Of a DNA stretch of 64,000 bases, positions 18,084 through 26,498 are shown one piece after another. The notes beneath the pieces were generated by a model that saw nothing but the letters and a program-made list of their open reading frames with translations, did no database searches and was not told the origin of the DNA. A program made the position numbers and the translations under genes. This stretch comes from Paraburkholderia sp. PGU19 (lineage in GTDB: Bacteria; Pseudomonadota; Gammaproteobacteria; Burkholderiales; Burkholderiaceae), in NCBI RefSeq assembly GCF_013426915.1, contig NZ_AP023181.1, positions 2,232,001 through 2,296,000 of the forward strand, in the 5' to 3' direction. Position 1 is the stretch's first letter. Each line of letters starts with the position of its first letter.

Positions 18084-19570
18084 AGCAGCGCGTCTCCGTC
18101 CTGAACGATGCGTGCCGCGCGCTCTCGACGGCGGCGGCGTGTGTGCTGCTTTGCTCGTGCATCAGTAGCGGCGGCATTCGTCCGCACGAAACCGGGGTGA
18201 ATCCGGCGTCGCTCGATCCCGGCAACGCGATCCGTGCGACACGCCAGGACGCCGCCTGGCCCACCGACGACTGGTGGGGCCAATGGAACGATCCGCAGCT
18301 CGACGCGCTCGTCAAGGACGCGACGGCGGGCAATCCGGGCCTGAAGGAAGCGCAGGCACGCATCGACAACGCCCGGTTCCAGGCACAGGTCGCAGGCGCC
18401 GCCGAGTTGCCGCAAGTCAACGCGTCGGGCAACTTCGAGCGCCAGCGCTTCGCGCGTTATACGACGCCCGCGCCGCCGGGCGGCACGACCGTCTGGAACA
18501 ACAGCGCGACGGCGGGTCTTTCGTACGACCTGGACCTGTGGGGCAAGAACCGCGCGATCCGCGAAGGCGCGCTCGATGCGGTGCAGGCCTCGGTAGCCGA
18601 CGACCGCTTCGCCGTGGTCGAACTGCAGACGGCCGTCGTGCGCGCCTACGTGCAGCTCGCGCTGCAATACGCGTTGCTCGACGCTGACCTGGCCGTGCAG
18701 CAAGAGGAACAGCACACGCTCGATATCGCGAAGGCCCGGCTCGAAGCGGGCATCGGTAGCCGTCTCGACGTGTCGCAAGCGACGACGCAAGCGGCCATGA
18801 GCGTGACGAAGGTTCAGGAGACGCAGCAGCAGCTCGCGTTGAGCCGCATCGATATCGCCGCGCTGGCGGGCAAGGGCGCCGGTTACGGCGATACGCTGAA
18901 ACGCCCGGCGCTCGCGCTGAATGTGCCCATCGCGTTGCCCGCGATGTTGCCCGTCGATCTGATCGGCCATCGCCCCGACATCGTCGCGCAGCGCTGGCGC
19001 GTGCTTGCAACGGAGAAAGGCATGGTGGCCGCGCATGCCGCTTTCTACCCGAACATCAATCTGCTGGCGACAGCGTCGCTGGGATCGGCGGCGACCTTCG
19101 GCGGATTCTTCAACCTGTTGAGCAGCGACGGCGCGGGCCATAGTCTCGGCGCGGCCATTTCGCTGCCGATCTTCGACGGCGGGCGGTTGCGCGGCGAGTA
19201 CGGCGTGGCCGTGTCGGACCGCGACGCTGCCGTCGATGCGTACAACGCCGCCATCGTCGATGCAATGCGCGGCGTCGCGGCGCAGGTGACGTCGCTGCAC
19301 GCGCTGGATGAGCAACAGGTGTCGACCCAAAGCACGCTCGATGCGGCCCGCGACGCGTACCGGCTCGCGGAGTCGGGCTATCGCAACGGCATCACGGAGT
19401 TTCTGAACGTGCTCGCGGCGCAGAACGCGCAGCAGGAGCAGGAAGAGCAGCTCGCCGACGTCGAGGCCAAACGGCTCGACGCGTGGGCGCTGCTGATGAA
19501 AGAACTGGGCGGCGGTTTCGCCGCGACGGCAGCCGACCGCGCTGCCATGGAGCCTGACAATGCCCGCTGA
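18080..19570 (+). CDS. NodT-type outer-membrane efflux lipoprotein
   Basis: A 496-residue TolC-like outer-membrane factor. The N-terminal signal ends in a lipobox-like VLLCSC, suggesting lipid anchoring. Two OEP repeats follow, with typical LVKDATAGNPGLKEAQARID, SYDLDLWGKNRAIREGALDA and LIGHRPDIVAQRWRV. It forms the exit duct for the FUSC pump. It starts at the ATG overlapping the FUSC stop and overlaps the next small gene by 11 bp, so the cluster is one operon. Confidence 0.93.
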   Translation: MKQRVSVLNDACRALSTAAACVLLCSCISSGGIRPHETGVNPASLDPGNAIRATRQDAAWPTDDWWGQWNDPQLDALVKDATAGNPGLKEAQARIDNARFQAQVAGAAELPQVNASGNFERQRFARYTTPAPPGGTTVWNNSATAGLSYDLDLWGKNRAIREGALDAVQASVADDRFAVVELQTAVVRAYVQLALQYALLDADLAVQQEEQHTLDIAKARLEAGIGSRLDVSQATTQAAMSVTKVQETQQQLALSRIDIAALAGKGAGYGDTLKRPALALNVPIALPAMLPVDLIGHRPDIVAQRWRVLATEKGMVAAHAAFYPNINLLATASLGSAATFGGFFNLLSSDGAGHSLGAAISLPIFDGGRLRGEYGVAVSDRDAAVDAYNAAIVDAMRGVAAQVTSLHALDEQQVSTQSTLDAARDAYRLAESGYRNGITEFLNVLAAQNAQQEQEEQLADVEAKRLDAWALLMKELGGGFAATAADRAAMEPDNAR

Positions 19571-19760
19571 GATTGAATTCTGCTCGTTCCTCGTGCCGTA
19601 TCTGCTGCCTGTGCTGATCGGCTGCGTGGTTGTGTTCGTGATGCTCGATCTGCTGTTCGCGCGGCTGGGTGTCTATCGGTATGCATGGCACCCGGGGCTG
19701 TTCCGGGTTGCGCTGTTCGCCGCGATGTTCAGCGCCGTCTCGCTGCTGGTGCGTGGATGA
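19560..19760 (+). CDS. DUF1656 small membrane protein (AaeX/YtcA-like)
   Basis: 66 residues with two hydrophobic helices (YLLPVLIGCVVVFVMLDLLF and FRVALFAAMFSAVSLLV) separated by RLGVYRYAWHP, the DUF1656 signature. Such proteins regularly sit between FUSC and HlyD genes in aromatic-acid efflux operons. Their role is undefined, possibly pump assembly. Its start overlaps the preceding gene, consistent with translational coupling. Confidence 0.9.
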   Translation: MPAEIEFCSFLVPYLLPVLIGCVVVFVMLDLLFARLGVYRYAWHPGLFRVALFAAMFSAVSLLVRG

Positions 19761-19821
19761 CGCGGCCATGAACAATGATGAACCACGCGCCTTGTCGACC
19801 TGAAACGGCTTGCACAACAAC

Positions 19822-20790
19822 ATGACGATCAAACCGCAATCCTTCCTGCGCGCACTCTTCACGGTGACGATCCTGCTGGTCGCGCTGGTGCTTGTGCGCC
19901 TGCTGTGGGTCAACTACATGTACTCGCCATGGACGCGCGACGGCCGCGTGCGCGCCGACGTGATCGACGTGGCGACCGACGTGTCCGGGCTCGTCAGCGA
20001 AGTGCGTGTGAAGGACAACCAGTTCGTGCATCGCGGCGACGTGCTGTTCGTGCTCGACCCGTATCGCTTCAATTACGCCGTCGCGCAGGCGGATGCCGAC
20101 ATCGCGCGGGCCCAGGCCGAGATGGCGCGTGCGAAGGCGCAGATGGCGGAAGGCGCGTCGCGCGACCAGATGAAGCGCGAGCAGGCGGCGCGCCGCGCGA
20201 ACCTCGCGGGCGACGTGATCTCAGACGAAACCCGCGAAGATGCTGCGTCGGCTGCGAACCAGTCGGATGCCGCCTACCGTGCCGATGCCGCCGCCTATAG
20301 CGCGGCCGAGGCGCTGTATAAAGCTGCCGTCGTCGAACAGCAGACGGCGCAGCTCAATCTGACGCGCAGCGTGGTGAGAGCGCCCGCCGACGGCTATATC
20401 ACCAACCTGAACCTGTGGCCGGGCGACTATGCGACGGCGGGATCGGCGCGCATGGCGCTGATCGACGCGCACTCGTTCTGGGTCTACGGCTATTTCGAGG
20501 AAACCAAGATTCCGCGCGTACATGTCGGCGACCGCGCGGTGGTGCGCCTGCTGTCGGGCGGCGTCGACATTCAGGGGCATGTGGACAGTCTGTCGAGCGG
20601 CATCGCCGACCGGGACAATCCGACCAGCGGCAACGACCTGCTGGCCGATGTGAACCCGATCTTCACATGGGTGCGACTTGCTCAGCGGGTGCCTGTGCGC
20701 GTGCATCTCGACAGCGTGCCGGCGGGGATGCACCTCGCGGCGGGCATGACGTGCACGGTCACGTTGCTGCCCGGCAAGCGGGTGTCTTAA
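19822..20790 (+). CDS. HlyD-family periplasmic adaptor of the FUSC pump
   Basis: A 322-residue membrane-fusion protein with one N-terminal helix (ALFTVTILLVALVLVRLLWV), a biotinyl-lipoyl hairpin (VRADVIDVATDVSGLVSEVR, later TRSVVRAPADGYITNLNLWP) and a beta-barrel (FWVYGYFEETKIPRVHVGDR). It resembles AaeA/EmrA. It links the FUSC transporter to the outer-membrane factor. The ATG at 19822 is preferred over an upstream TTG because the family motif begins just after it, although no strong ribosome site is seen. It converges with the next AraC gene, 8 bp apart. Confidence 0.93.
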   Translation: MTIKPQSFLRALFTVTILLVALVLVRLLWVNYMYSPWTRDGRVRADVIDVATDVSGLVSEVRVKDNQFVHRGDVLFVLDPYRFNYAVAQADADIARAQAEMARAKAQMAEGASRDQMKREQAARRANLAGDVISDETREDAASAANQSDAAYRADAAAYSAAEALYKAAVVEQQTAQLNLTRSVVRAPADGYITNLNLWPGDYATAGSARMALIDAHSFWVYGYFEETKIPRVHVGDRAVVRLLSGGVDIQGHVDSLSSGIADRDNPTSGNDLLADVNPIFTWVRLAQRVPVRVHLDSVPAGMHLAAGMTCTVTLLPGKRVS

Positions 20791-20798
20791 GTGCCGTC

Positions 20799-21740
20799 TT
20801 AAGTGCCGGCCTGAGGGGCTGCGATCTGACACCCGGCCGCGCGCCGCCAGGCACCCGGCGACGTGCCCGTCGCCTTCAGGAACAGGCGGCTCAGATGGCT
20901 CTGGTCCGCGAAGCCGCAGAAGCTCGCGATTTCCGTCAACGTCAGGCTGGTGGCTTCGATCAGTTGCCGCGCTTCGCCGATGCGTTGTTCGAGCAGCCAT
21001 TGATGCGGCGTGAGCCCGGTGGCACGGGAAAACGCCCGGATGAAATAGCCGCGCGACAGGTTGCATTCGCTGGCGACATCGGCGATGGACGCGCCTTGCC
21101 GCGACCGCTCGATCAGCAGTTCCTTGGCGCGCGCTTCATGCGCATGAGACAGCGCGCCTTTCGCGCGTGGCCGGCGATCGCGCAGATTGCCGTAGCGCTG
21201 CGCGAGGTGCGTGCCGACGATCACGCCCATCTGCTCGGCGAACAGCGAATCGATGGCGCCATAGTGGGCGAGGTTGCTGTCCAGCGCACGCGCGAGATGA
21301 CCGAGCACAGGGTCTTTCTGTTCAACCGCGCAGGTCAGCCCGTCGATGCCGGGGCCGCCGAGTTCGTCGCTGAGCCGTGTGAAGAATGCACGCGATAATT
21401 CGACCAGCACGAAGTCGAAATTCCCATACAGATCAGCGCGATAATCTTCTGAGAAATCGCGGATATAAATTGAATCCGCTTCAAACCGTTTGGCGATGTG
21501 TCGCTCGCCGTTGAAAATATTCCGCCGATGCCCGCTGTTCAGCGATATGCCGACCAGAAACCCCCGGTCGCATGCCGGCATGGCGACGCGATCCAGATGC
21601 GCCTGATCCATGCACTTGCGATAGAAGCGGATGTCGCCAATATCGAGTTCAACGTCCTTGCGTAATTTGCTCGACACGCATCCAAGCGCGTCCTTCGGCT
21701 TGGGCGGCGCGGCCGCTGCGGGATGTGCATAAGTCGACAT
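20799..21740 (-). CDS. AraC family transcriptional regulator
   Basis: A 313-residue protein whose C-terminal ~100 residues form the AraC double HTH (IADVASECNLSRGYFIRAFS, LTEIASFCGFADQSHLSRLF, TGTSPGAWRR). The N-terminal ~200 residues form an unspecialised sensor domain. The start at 21740 has GAGGA about 9 nt upstream, while the upstream ATG in frame adds a non-conserved octapeptide. It is convergent with the efflux operon and has a 487-bp upstream region. The target is unknown. Confidence 0.9.
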   Translation of the reverse strand: MSTYAHPAAAAPPKPKDALGCVSSKLRKDVELDIGDIRFYRKCMDQAHLDRVAMPACDRGFLVGISLNSGHRRNIFNGERHIAKRFEADSIYIRDFSEDYRADLYGNFDFVLVELSRAFFTRLSDELGGPGIDGLTCAVEQKDPVLGHLARALDSNLAHYGAIDSLFAEQMGVIVGTHLAQRYGNLRDRRPRAKGALSHAHEARAKELLIERSRQGASIADVASECNLSRGYFIRAFSRATGLTPHQWLLEQRIGEARQLIEATSLTLTEIASFCGFADQSHLSRLFLKATGTSPGAWRRAAGCQIAAPQAGT

Positions 21741-22227
21741 GAGCGACGTCCTCAATTCATGCATTGCGTGTCAAACATAATTCGGCCAGTTTACACGGAA
21801 GCGACTGGCGATAAATATTCAAAACAGGCTGGCGGCCTTTATGTTTTATCGCTGGCCGATTCATTTGATTCAAGAGGGGCCGTATTCTGGCGGAATTTGC
21901 CGCCGTTCGGGCCTTGACCTGGTGCCTGTGCACCAGGATGTGATGCCATCCTCATAACGGTAAAAAAGACCATACAAATTCATATCAGGTCACTATTATT
22001 CAAGACGCGCCGTTACCGCATGTTTACAATCCGAACGCATATTTCGCCTTTAGCCAGTCCATTTGCGTGGACGACACAGCCCAATTTTTGAGCAGCGTCG
22101 CGGCGCGATGCGCGCCAGCCAATCACCACCCACGCAGCGAAAGCGTGGCGCACCCGATCTTCGGCCTTCAACCAGGTGCACAACATCGTTCAATCGAACT
22201 CGCGAACAGCGTTTCCTGGAGGCGGCC
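21741..22227. other. Intergenic region between AraC and regulator 2
   Basis: 487 bp, noticeably more AT-rich than its surroundings and probably holding two divergent promoters. It contains a perfect small hairpin CCTGGTGC-CTGT-GCACCAGG at 21919-21938, which could be an operator. No gene is supported. Confidence 0.5.
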
Positions 22228-25155
22228 ATGATTCAGATCGGCACATTGCTCGTCAACTTCGAACAGCGAGAGATTCGTCAGCACGGCCGGCCGGTGCGGA
22301 TCGGCGCACGTGCGTTTGACATTCTCGAGGTGCTGTATCGCGCGGACGGCGGGATCGTGTCGAAGGACGCCATCATGGATGCCGTGTGGCCCGGCTCGAT
22401 CGTCGAGGAGAACCGGCTGCAGGTGCATATCGCCGCGTTGCGCAAGCTGTTCGGCGCGGACCGCGAACTCATCAAGACCGTGCCGGGGCGCGGCTATCTG
22501 CTCGTGTCGGAGAATCGTCATGCGCGTGCGCCGGAACGGCAACGCGGGCCGCTCGCGAATGGCGGCGGGCTGCCTGCCTGCGCCGCCACGCTGGTTGGCC
22601 GTCAGGGCGAGATCGCGCAGATCGTCGAACGGCTTGGTCATGCGTCCGTCGTCACGCTGGTCGGTGCGGGCGGCATCGGCAAGACATGTCTAGCCATCCA
22701 TGTCGCGCGGGCCATGCGCGACCCCGCGGGCGACCATTTCAACGAGCCGGTGTGCTTCGTCGAACTGGCCAAAACATCGACGCGCGACACCGTGCTCAAG
22801 GCGCTGGCGGGCGCATTGCTGATCGATGCATCCGATGAATACCTGACACAGGAAAGCCTCGCCGGCGTGATCGCCGCCGCGCCGTGCGTGCTCGTGCTCG
22901 ACAACGCCGAGCACGTGATCGACGTGGTCGCGAGTCTCGTCGAAGCGCTGGCCGCGCGCAATCCGGCGCTACGCGTGCTTGTGACGAGCCGCGAGCCGCT
23001 GCACATCTGGGCCGAGTCCGTGTTTCGCGTCGAACCGCTGGCCGTGCCCGCGAGCGGGGCATCCACCGATGCGATCCTCGCGCATTCGGCCGTCGAACTG
23101 TTCCTGAACCGCGCGAAGTCGGTTGCGCCCGAATGCGGCGCCGATGAAAACGCGATCCGTCTGGTCGGCGAAATCTGCCGGCGGCTGGAAGGTTTGCCGC
23201 TCGCCATTGAACTGGCCGCTGCGCGCGTGGCGACGCTCGGCGTCGAAGGCGTGGCCTCGCGTCTGGACGACCGCCTGAACCTGCTGACGGGCGGCTTGCG
23301 TTCCGCGCTGCCGCGTCATCAGACCTTGCGCGCGACCTTCGACTGGAGCTACGCGCTGCTCGATACGACATCGCGTATGTTGTTCAGGCGGCTCGGGTTC
23401 TTCGCTGGCGCCTTCACCTTCGACGCCGTCTGCACCGTCGCGACCGAACCGGACATGCCGATCGCGTCCGTCATTTCGAGCTTGAGCGAACTGGCCGCCA
23501 AGTCGCTGTTGAGCGTCGAGTTCTGCGGCGCCATCGCGCAATACCGCCTGACGGAATCGACGCGTGCGTACGCGATGGAGAAACTGCGCGACGAAGGCGA
23601 GTTGCAGCGCATCGCGACGCGTCACATGCACTATCTGCAGGAGCGGATCGAACACGGCAAGGTGTCGGTCGGCGGTGCCGCGCATCTCGCTGCCGCCGAG
23701 CCGCGTCTTGCGCTCGACGACGCGCGTGCCGCTTTCGAATGGGCTTTCTCGCCGGGTGGCAATCCCGCGCTTGGCGTCGCGCTGGCGGGCTCGCTGGTGG
23801 GGACGTTGTTGCAAGGCCCGCTGCTGCACGAGTGCTATGAACGTTCGGGCCGCGCGCTGGCCGCGCTCGATGCGCTGCCGCCCGGTTCCGTCGATACCCT
23901 GTGTGAAATGCGCCTGTGTTCCGCGTATGCGTCGACCTTGCTGCACACGGGCGGCGCGGTGCGCGAGGCGGGCCCGTTGTGGAAGCGCGTGCTGGTGCTC
24001 GCGCGCCAGGCACGCGACGATGCATTCGAGGCGCGCGCACTGTGGGGCGCATGGAACTCGATGCTCGCGTCGTCCGACATTCATGCATCGTTCCGCTTTG
24101 CGACGCGCTTCCAGGCCTTTGCCGAACGCTGCGGCACGCCGTGGCAGCAGATTCTCGCGGCAGAGATGATCGCCGTGTCGCTGCATTGCTTCGGCGAGCA
24201 CGAGCAGGCGCGCGTGAGGCTGGAGCGGGCGATCGCCGCGCTGACCGAACTCGGGCCGATCGCGCCCGGCAGCCTTGGCGTCGCCGTCGATCCATTGACG
24301 TTCGGCAATGGCACGCTTGCGCGGATCGTGTGGATGCAGGGGCATCCAGAGCGGGCGATGCAGCTGGTCGAGAACGTCGTCAATTCGATCCGGCCTGACA
24401 TGCTGGAGCCTTCGCTTAGTCACGTGCTTGCCGTCGTTGCCGTGCCATTGGCACTGCAATGCGGCGAGCTCGAAACGGCAGCGCGCTATCTCGCCGTACT
24501 GCGATCGCAGGTCGCGTTGAACCGCTTCGAGATCTGGCAGGCGTACGGCGAGTGCCACGCGGGACACCTGGACATTTTGCAGGGACACCCGCACGCCGGC
24601 CTGGCGAAGCTCGAACCCGCGCTGCAACGGTTGTTGTCGTGCGGCTTCCGGCGAGTGTTGACGCCCGTGATCGCCGTTTGCGCGGAAGCGTTGACGAGAA
24701 CGGGGCGCATCGCCGAGGCGCGGCTGAAGCTGGAAGAGGCGCTTGAGTTCTGTAACGCGCATGGCGAGCATTTCTTCATCGCGGAACTGCAACGCGTGAT
24801 GGGCGTGACGGCGCTGGAGCAATCGCGCGTGATCCAGTCGAACGGGCGCGCGTCGATGGCCGACGAGTTCGAAACGGAAGCACGCCGCCATCTGCTCGAC
24901 GCGATGCAGACGGCCAGAGAGCAACATGCGCCGATGCTCGAACTGCGCGCCGGGCTGAACTTCGCGGACCACCTGCTCGAACGCGGCGAGACGGCGCGGG
25001 CGGCGTCGCTGCTGGCCGACGTGTCGAAGCGCGTTGACCTGCAATCGAACGCGACCGATATCAGGCGGCTTACCGTGCTTCTGCGTCTGACGCGCGATTC
25101 TCGCCCGCCGCTCGATGCCGACAGCGGCCAGCCAGCGATGACCAACGATCTTTGA
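22228..25155 (+). CDS. Winged-helix/NB-ARC (STAND) regulator 2, full length
   Basis: 975 residues. Winged helix at 1-100 (FDILEVLYRADGGIVSKDAI, VWPGSIVEENRLQVHIAALR, PGRGYLLV). STAND ATPase with P-loop LVGAGGIGKT from about residue 144, Walker B VLVLDNAEHVIDV, VTSREPLHIWAES and LPLAIELAAARVATLGV. Then a long helical TPR-like C-terminal half, presumably the signal-sensing part, up to residue ~960. The start at 22228 has GGAG 7 nt upstream and the winged helix begins at once. It lies upstream, on the same strand, of a chloroperoxidase-type hydrolase preceded by the conserved 34-bp element, its likely target. The signal is unknown. Confidence 0.9.
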   Translation: MIQIGTLLVNFEQREIRQHGRPVRIGARAFDILEVLYRADGGIVSKDAIMDAVWPGSIVEENRLQVHIAALRKLFGADRELIKTVPGRGYLLVSENRHARAPERQRGPLANGGGLPACAATLVGRQGEIAQIVERLGHASVVTLVGAGGIGKTCLAIHVARAMRDPAGDHFNEPVCFVELAKTSTRDTVLKALAGALLIDASDEYLTQESLAGVIAAAPCVLVLDNAEHVIDVVASLVEALAARNPALRVLVTSREPLHIWAESVFRVEPLAVPASGASTDAILAHSAVELFLNRAKSVAPECGADENAIRLVGEICRRLEGLPLAIELAAARVATLGVEGVASRLDDRLNLLTGGLRSALPRHQTLRATFDWSYALLDTTSRMLFRRLGFFAGAFTFDAVCTVATEPDMPIASVISSLSELAAKSLLSVEFCGAIAQYRLTESTRAYAMEKLRDEGELQRIATRHMHYLQERIEHGKVSVGGAAHLAAAEPRLALDDARAAFEWAFSPGGNPALGVALAGSLVGTLLQGPLLHECYERSGRALAALDALPPGSVDTLCEMRLCSAYASTLLHTGGAVREAGPLWKRVLVLARQARDDAFEARALWGAWNSMLASSDIHASFRFATRFQAFAERCGTPWQQILAAEMIAVSLHCFGEHEQARVRLERAIAALTELGPIAPGSLGVAVDPLTFGNGTLARIVWMQGHPERAMQLVENVVNSIRPDMLEPSLSHVLAVVAVPLALQCGELETAARYLAVLRSQVALNRFEIWQAYGECHAGHLDILQGHPHAGLAKLEPALQRLLSCGFRRVLTPVIAVCAEALTRTGRIAEARLKLEEALEFCNAHGEHFFIAELQRVMGVTALEQSRVIQSNGRASMADEFETEARRHLLDAMQTAREQHAPMLELRAGLNFADHLLERGETARAASLLADVSKRVDLQSNATDIRRLTVLLRLTRDSRPPLDADSGQPAMTNDL

Positions 25156-25279
25156 CGCGCACGATCATCCTTGTTCGAATCCACCTGAAAATTCATTAAT
25201 CTCCGCAGACGCATGCGCGCAATGCGATGCGCGCCTGCTGAAGCATTCACTCCGTCAAGCGCGCAAGGTTCCGTTCAGG

Positions 25280-25313
25280 ACGTTTAAGCCGCGCATAAGG
25301 ACTTTGACTGCGC
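25280..25313 (+). promoter_or_regulatory. Conserved 34-bp upstream element, copy A
   Basis: Begins ACGTTTAAG, then CGCGCAT and AGGACTTT, ending near CGC. It is identical at 29 of 34 positions, without gaps, to 29291-29324. It lies 83 bp upstream of the hydrolase start and 124 bp past the stop of regulator 2. Because both copies sit between a winged-helix/NB-ARC regulator and its neighbouring hydrolase, it is a good candidate for the operator of these regulators. Confidence 0.65.
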
Positions 25314-25396
25314 ACCTCGCTAAGCTCCGTTTCTTCTGACACCAGGCCCGCGCCGCGCCAGCGTGCGCGATGCGACGCAACGACGGAGAACAACGA

Positions 25397-26239
25397 ATGA
25401 GCGCGCACAACCAGCGTGAGAACTTCGTGAAGGCGAAGGACGGCACGGACATCTTCTTCAAGGACTGGGGCACGGGTACGCCCGTCGTCTTCTCGCATGG
25501 CTGGCCGCTGTCCGCCGACGCGTGGGACCCGCAGATGCTGTTCCTCGTGAACCAGGGCTATCGCGTGATCGCCCACGACCGACGCGGACATGGCCGTTCA
25601 GGCCAGGCTCCGGGCGGCAACGACATGGACACCTACGCCGACGACCTCGCCGCCGTGCTCGATGCGCTCGACGTGACGAACGCGATGCTGGTCGGCCATT
25701 CGACGGGCGGCGGCGAAGTCGCGCATTACATTGGCCGTCATGGCTCGAAGCGTGTCGCGAAGGCCGTGCTGATCGGCGCCGTGCCGCCGCTGATGCTGAA
25801 GACGGCCGGCAATCCGGGCGGCCTGCCGATGTCCGTGTTCGACGGGATTCGCGCGGGCGTTGCCGCCAACCGCTCGCAGTTCTACCTCGATCTCGCGACG
25901 CCGTTCTACGGGTTCAATCGTCCCAACGCGCAGGTCTCGCAAGGGCTGATCCAGGACTTCTGGCGCCAGGGCATGGCGGGCTCGATCAAAGGCCAGTACG
26001 AGTGCATCAGGCAGTTCTCCGAAGTCGACTATACGGATGACCTGAAGAAGATCGACGTGCCCACGCTCTTCCTGCATGGCGACGACGATCAGATCGTGCC
26101 CATCGACGCTTCGGCGAAGCTTGCGTCGAAGCTCGTGAAGAATGCGACGCTGAAGGTCTATGCAGGCGCGCCGCACGGCATGTGCAGCACGCATGTCGAG
26201 CAGGTGAATGCAGACCTTCTGTCGTTCCTGAAGCAGTAA
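25397..26239 (+). CDS. Alpha/beta hydrolase, non-heme chloroperoxidase type
   Basis: A 280-residue serine hydrolase. Oxyanion-loop [10 protein letters not shown], nucleophile elbow [15 protein letters not shown] (Ser), acid in [10 protein letters not shown] and base in AGAPHGM form the triad. These motifs are those of the cofactor-free chloroperoxidase/arylesterase group, which can act as perhydrolases or esterases. The natural substrate is not evident. The start has GGAGAA 6 nt upstream. It is preceded by the 34-bp element and by regulator 2, and followed by a terminator. Confidence 0.92.
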   Translation: MSAHNQRENFVKAKDGTDIFFKDWGTGTPVVFSHGWPLSADAWDPQMLFLVNQGYRVIAHDRRGHGRSGQAPGGNDMDTYADDLAAVLDALDVTNAMLVGHSTGGGEVAHYIGRHGSKRVAKAVLIGAVPPLMLKTAGNPGGLPMSVFDGIRAGVAANRSQFYLDLATPFYGFNRPNAQVSQGLIQDFWRQGMAGSIKGQYECIRQFSEVDYTDDLKKIDVPTLFLHGDDDQIVPIDASAKLASKLVKNATLKVYAGAPHGMCSTHVEQVNADLLSFLKQ

Positions 26240-26307
26240 CCGGCCGGGCATTCGCGGGGCGCGCATCGGCGTGCTCATCGGCGTGCATGAAGCGAAGCAT
26301 CGAGAAC

Positions 26308-26340
26308 GCCGCCCGTCAGGCATGCCGGGCGGCTTTTGTT
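26308..26340 (+). terminator. Rho-independent terminator after the hydrolase
   Basis: An 8-bp GC stem (GCCGCCCG / CGGGCGGC) with a 10-nt loop, followed by TTTTGTT. It lies about 70 bp after the hydrolase stop and separates this gene from regulator 3. Confidence 0.8.
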
Positions 26341-26498
26341 CGTTGTACACTCCTTTGCAGTCGGTTCCGCTTGTCGTTTCGTGCCATCATGGCTGCAATC
26401 GTCACAGCTCATGTCGATATGGCATCGTATAGTGTGAGCCTTTCAATGTTGTGCAACGGCCGTTGCGAGCTCCACAGTCCACAACATCACCTCTTCAG

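Noticed and set aside
22969..25044. 691-codon minus-strand frame inside regulator 2
   Set aside because: Antisense shadow. The plus strand carries clear winged-helix and P-loop motifs.
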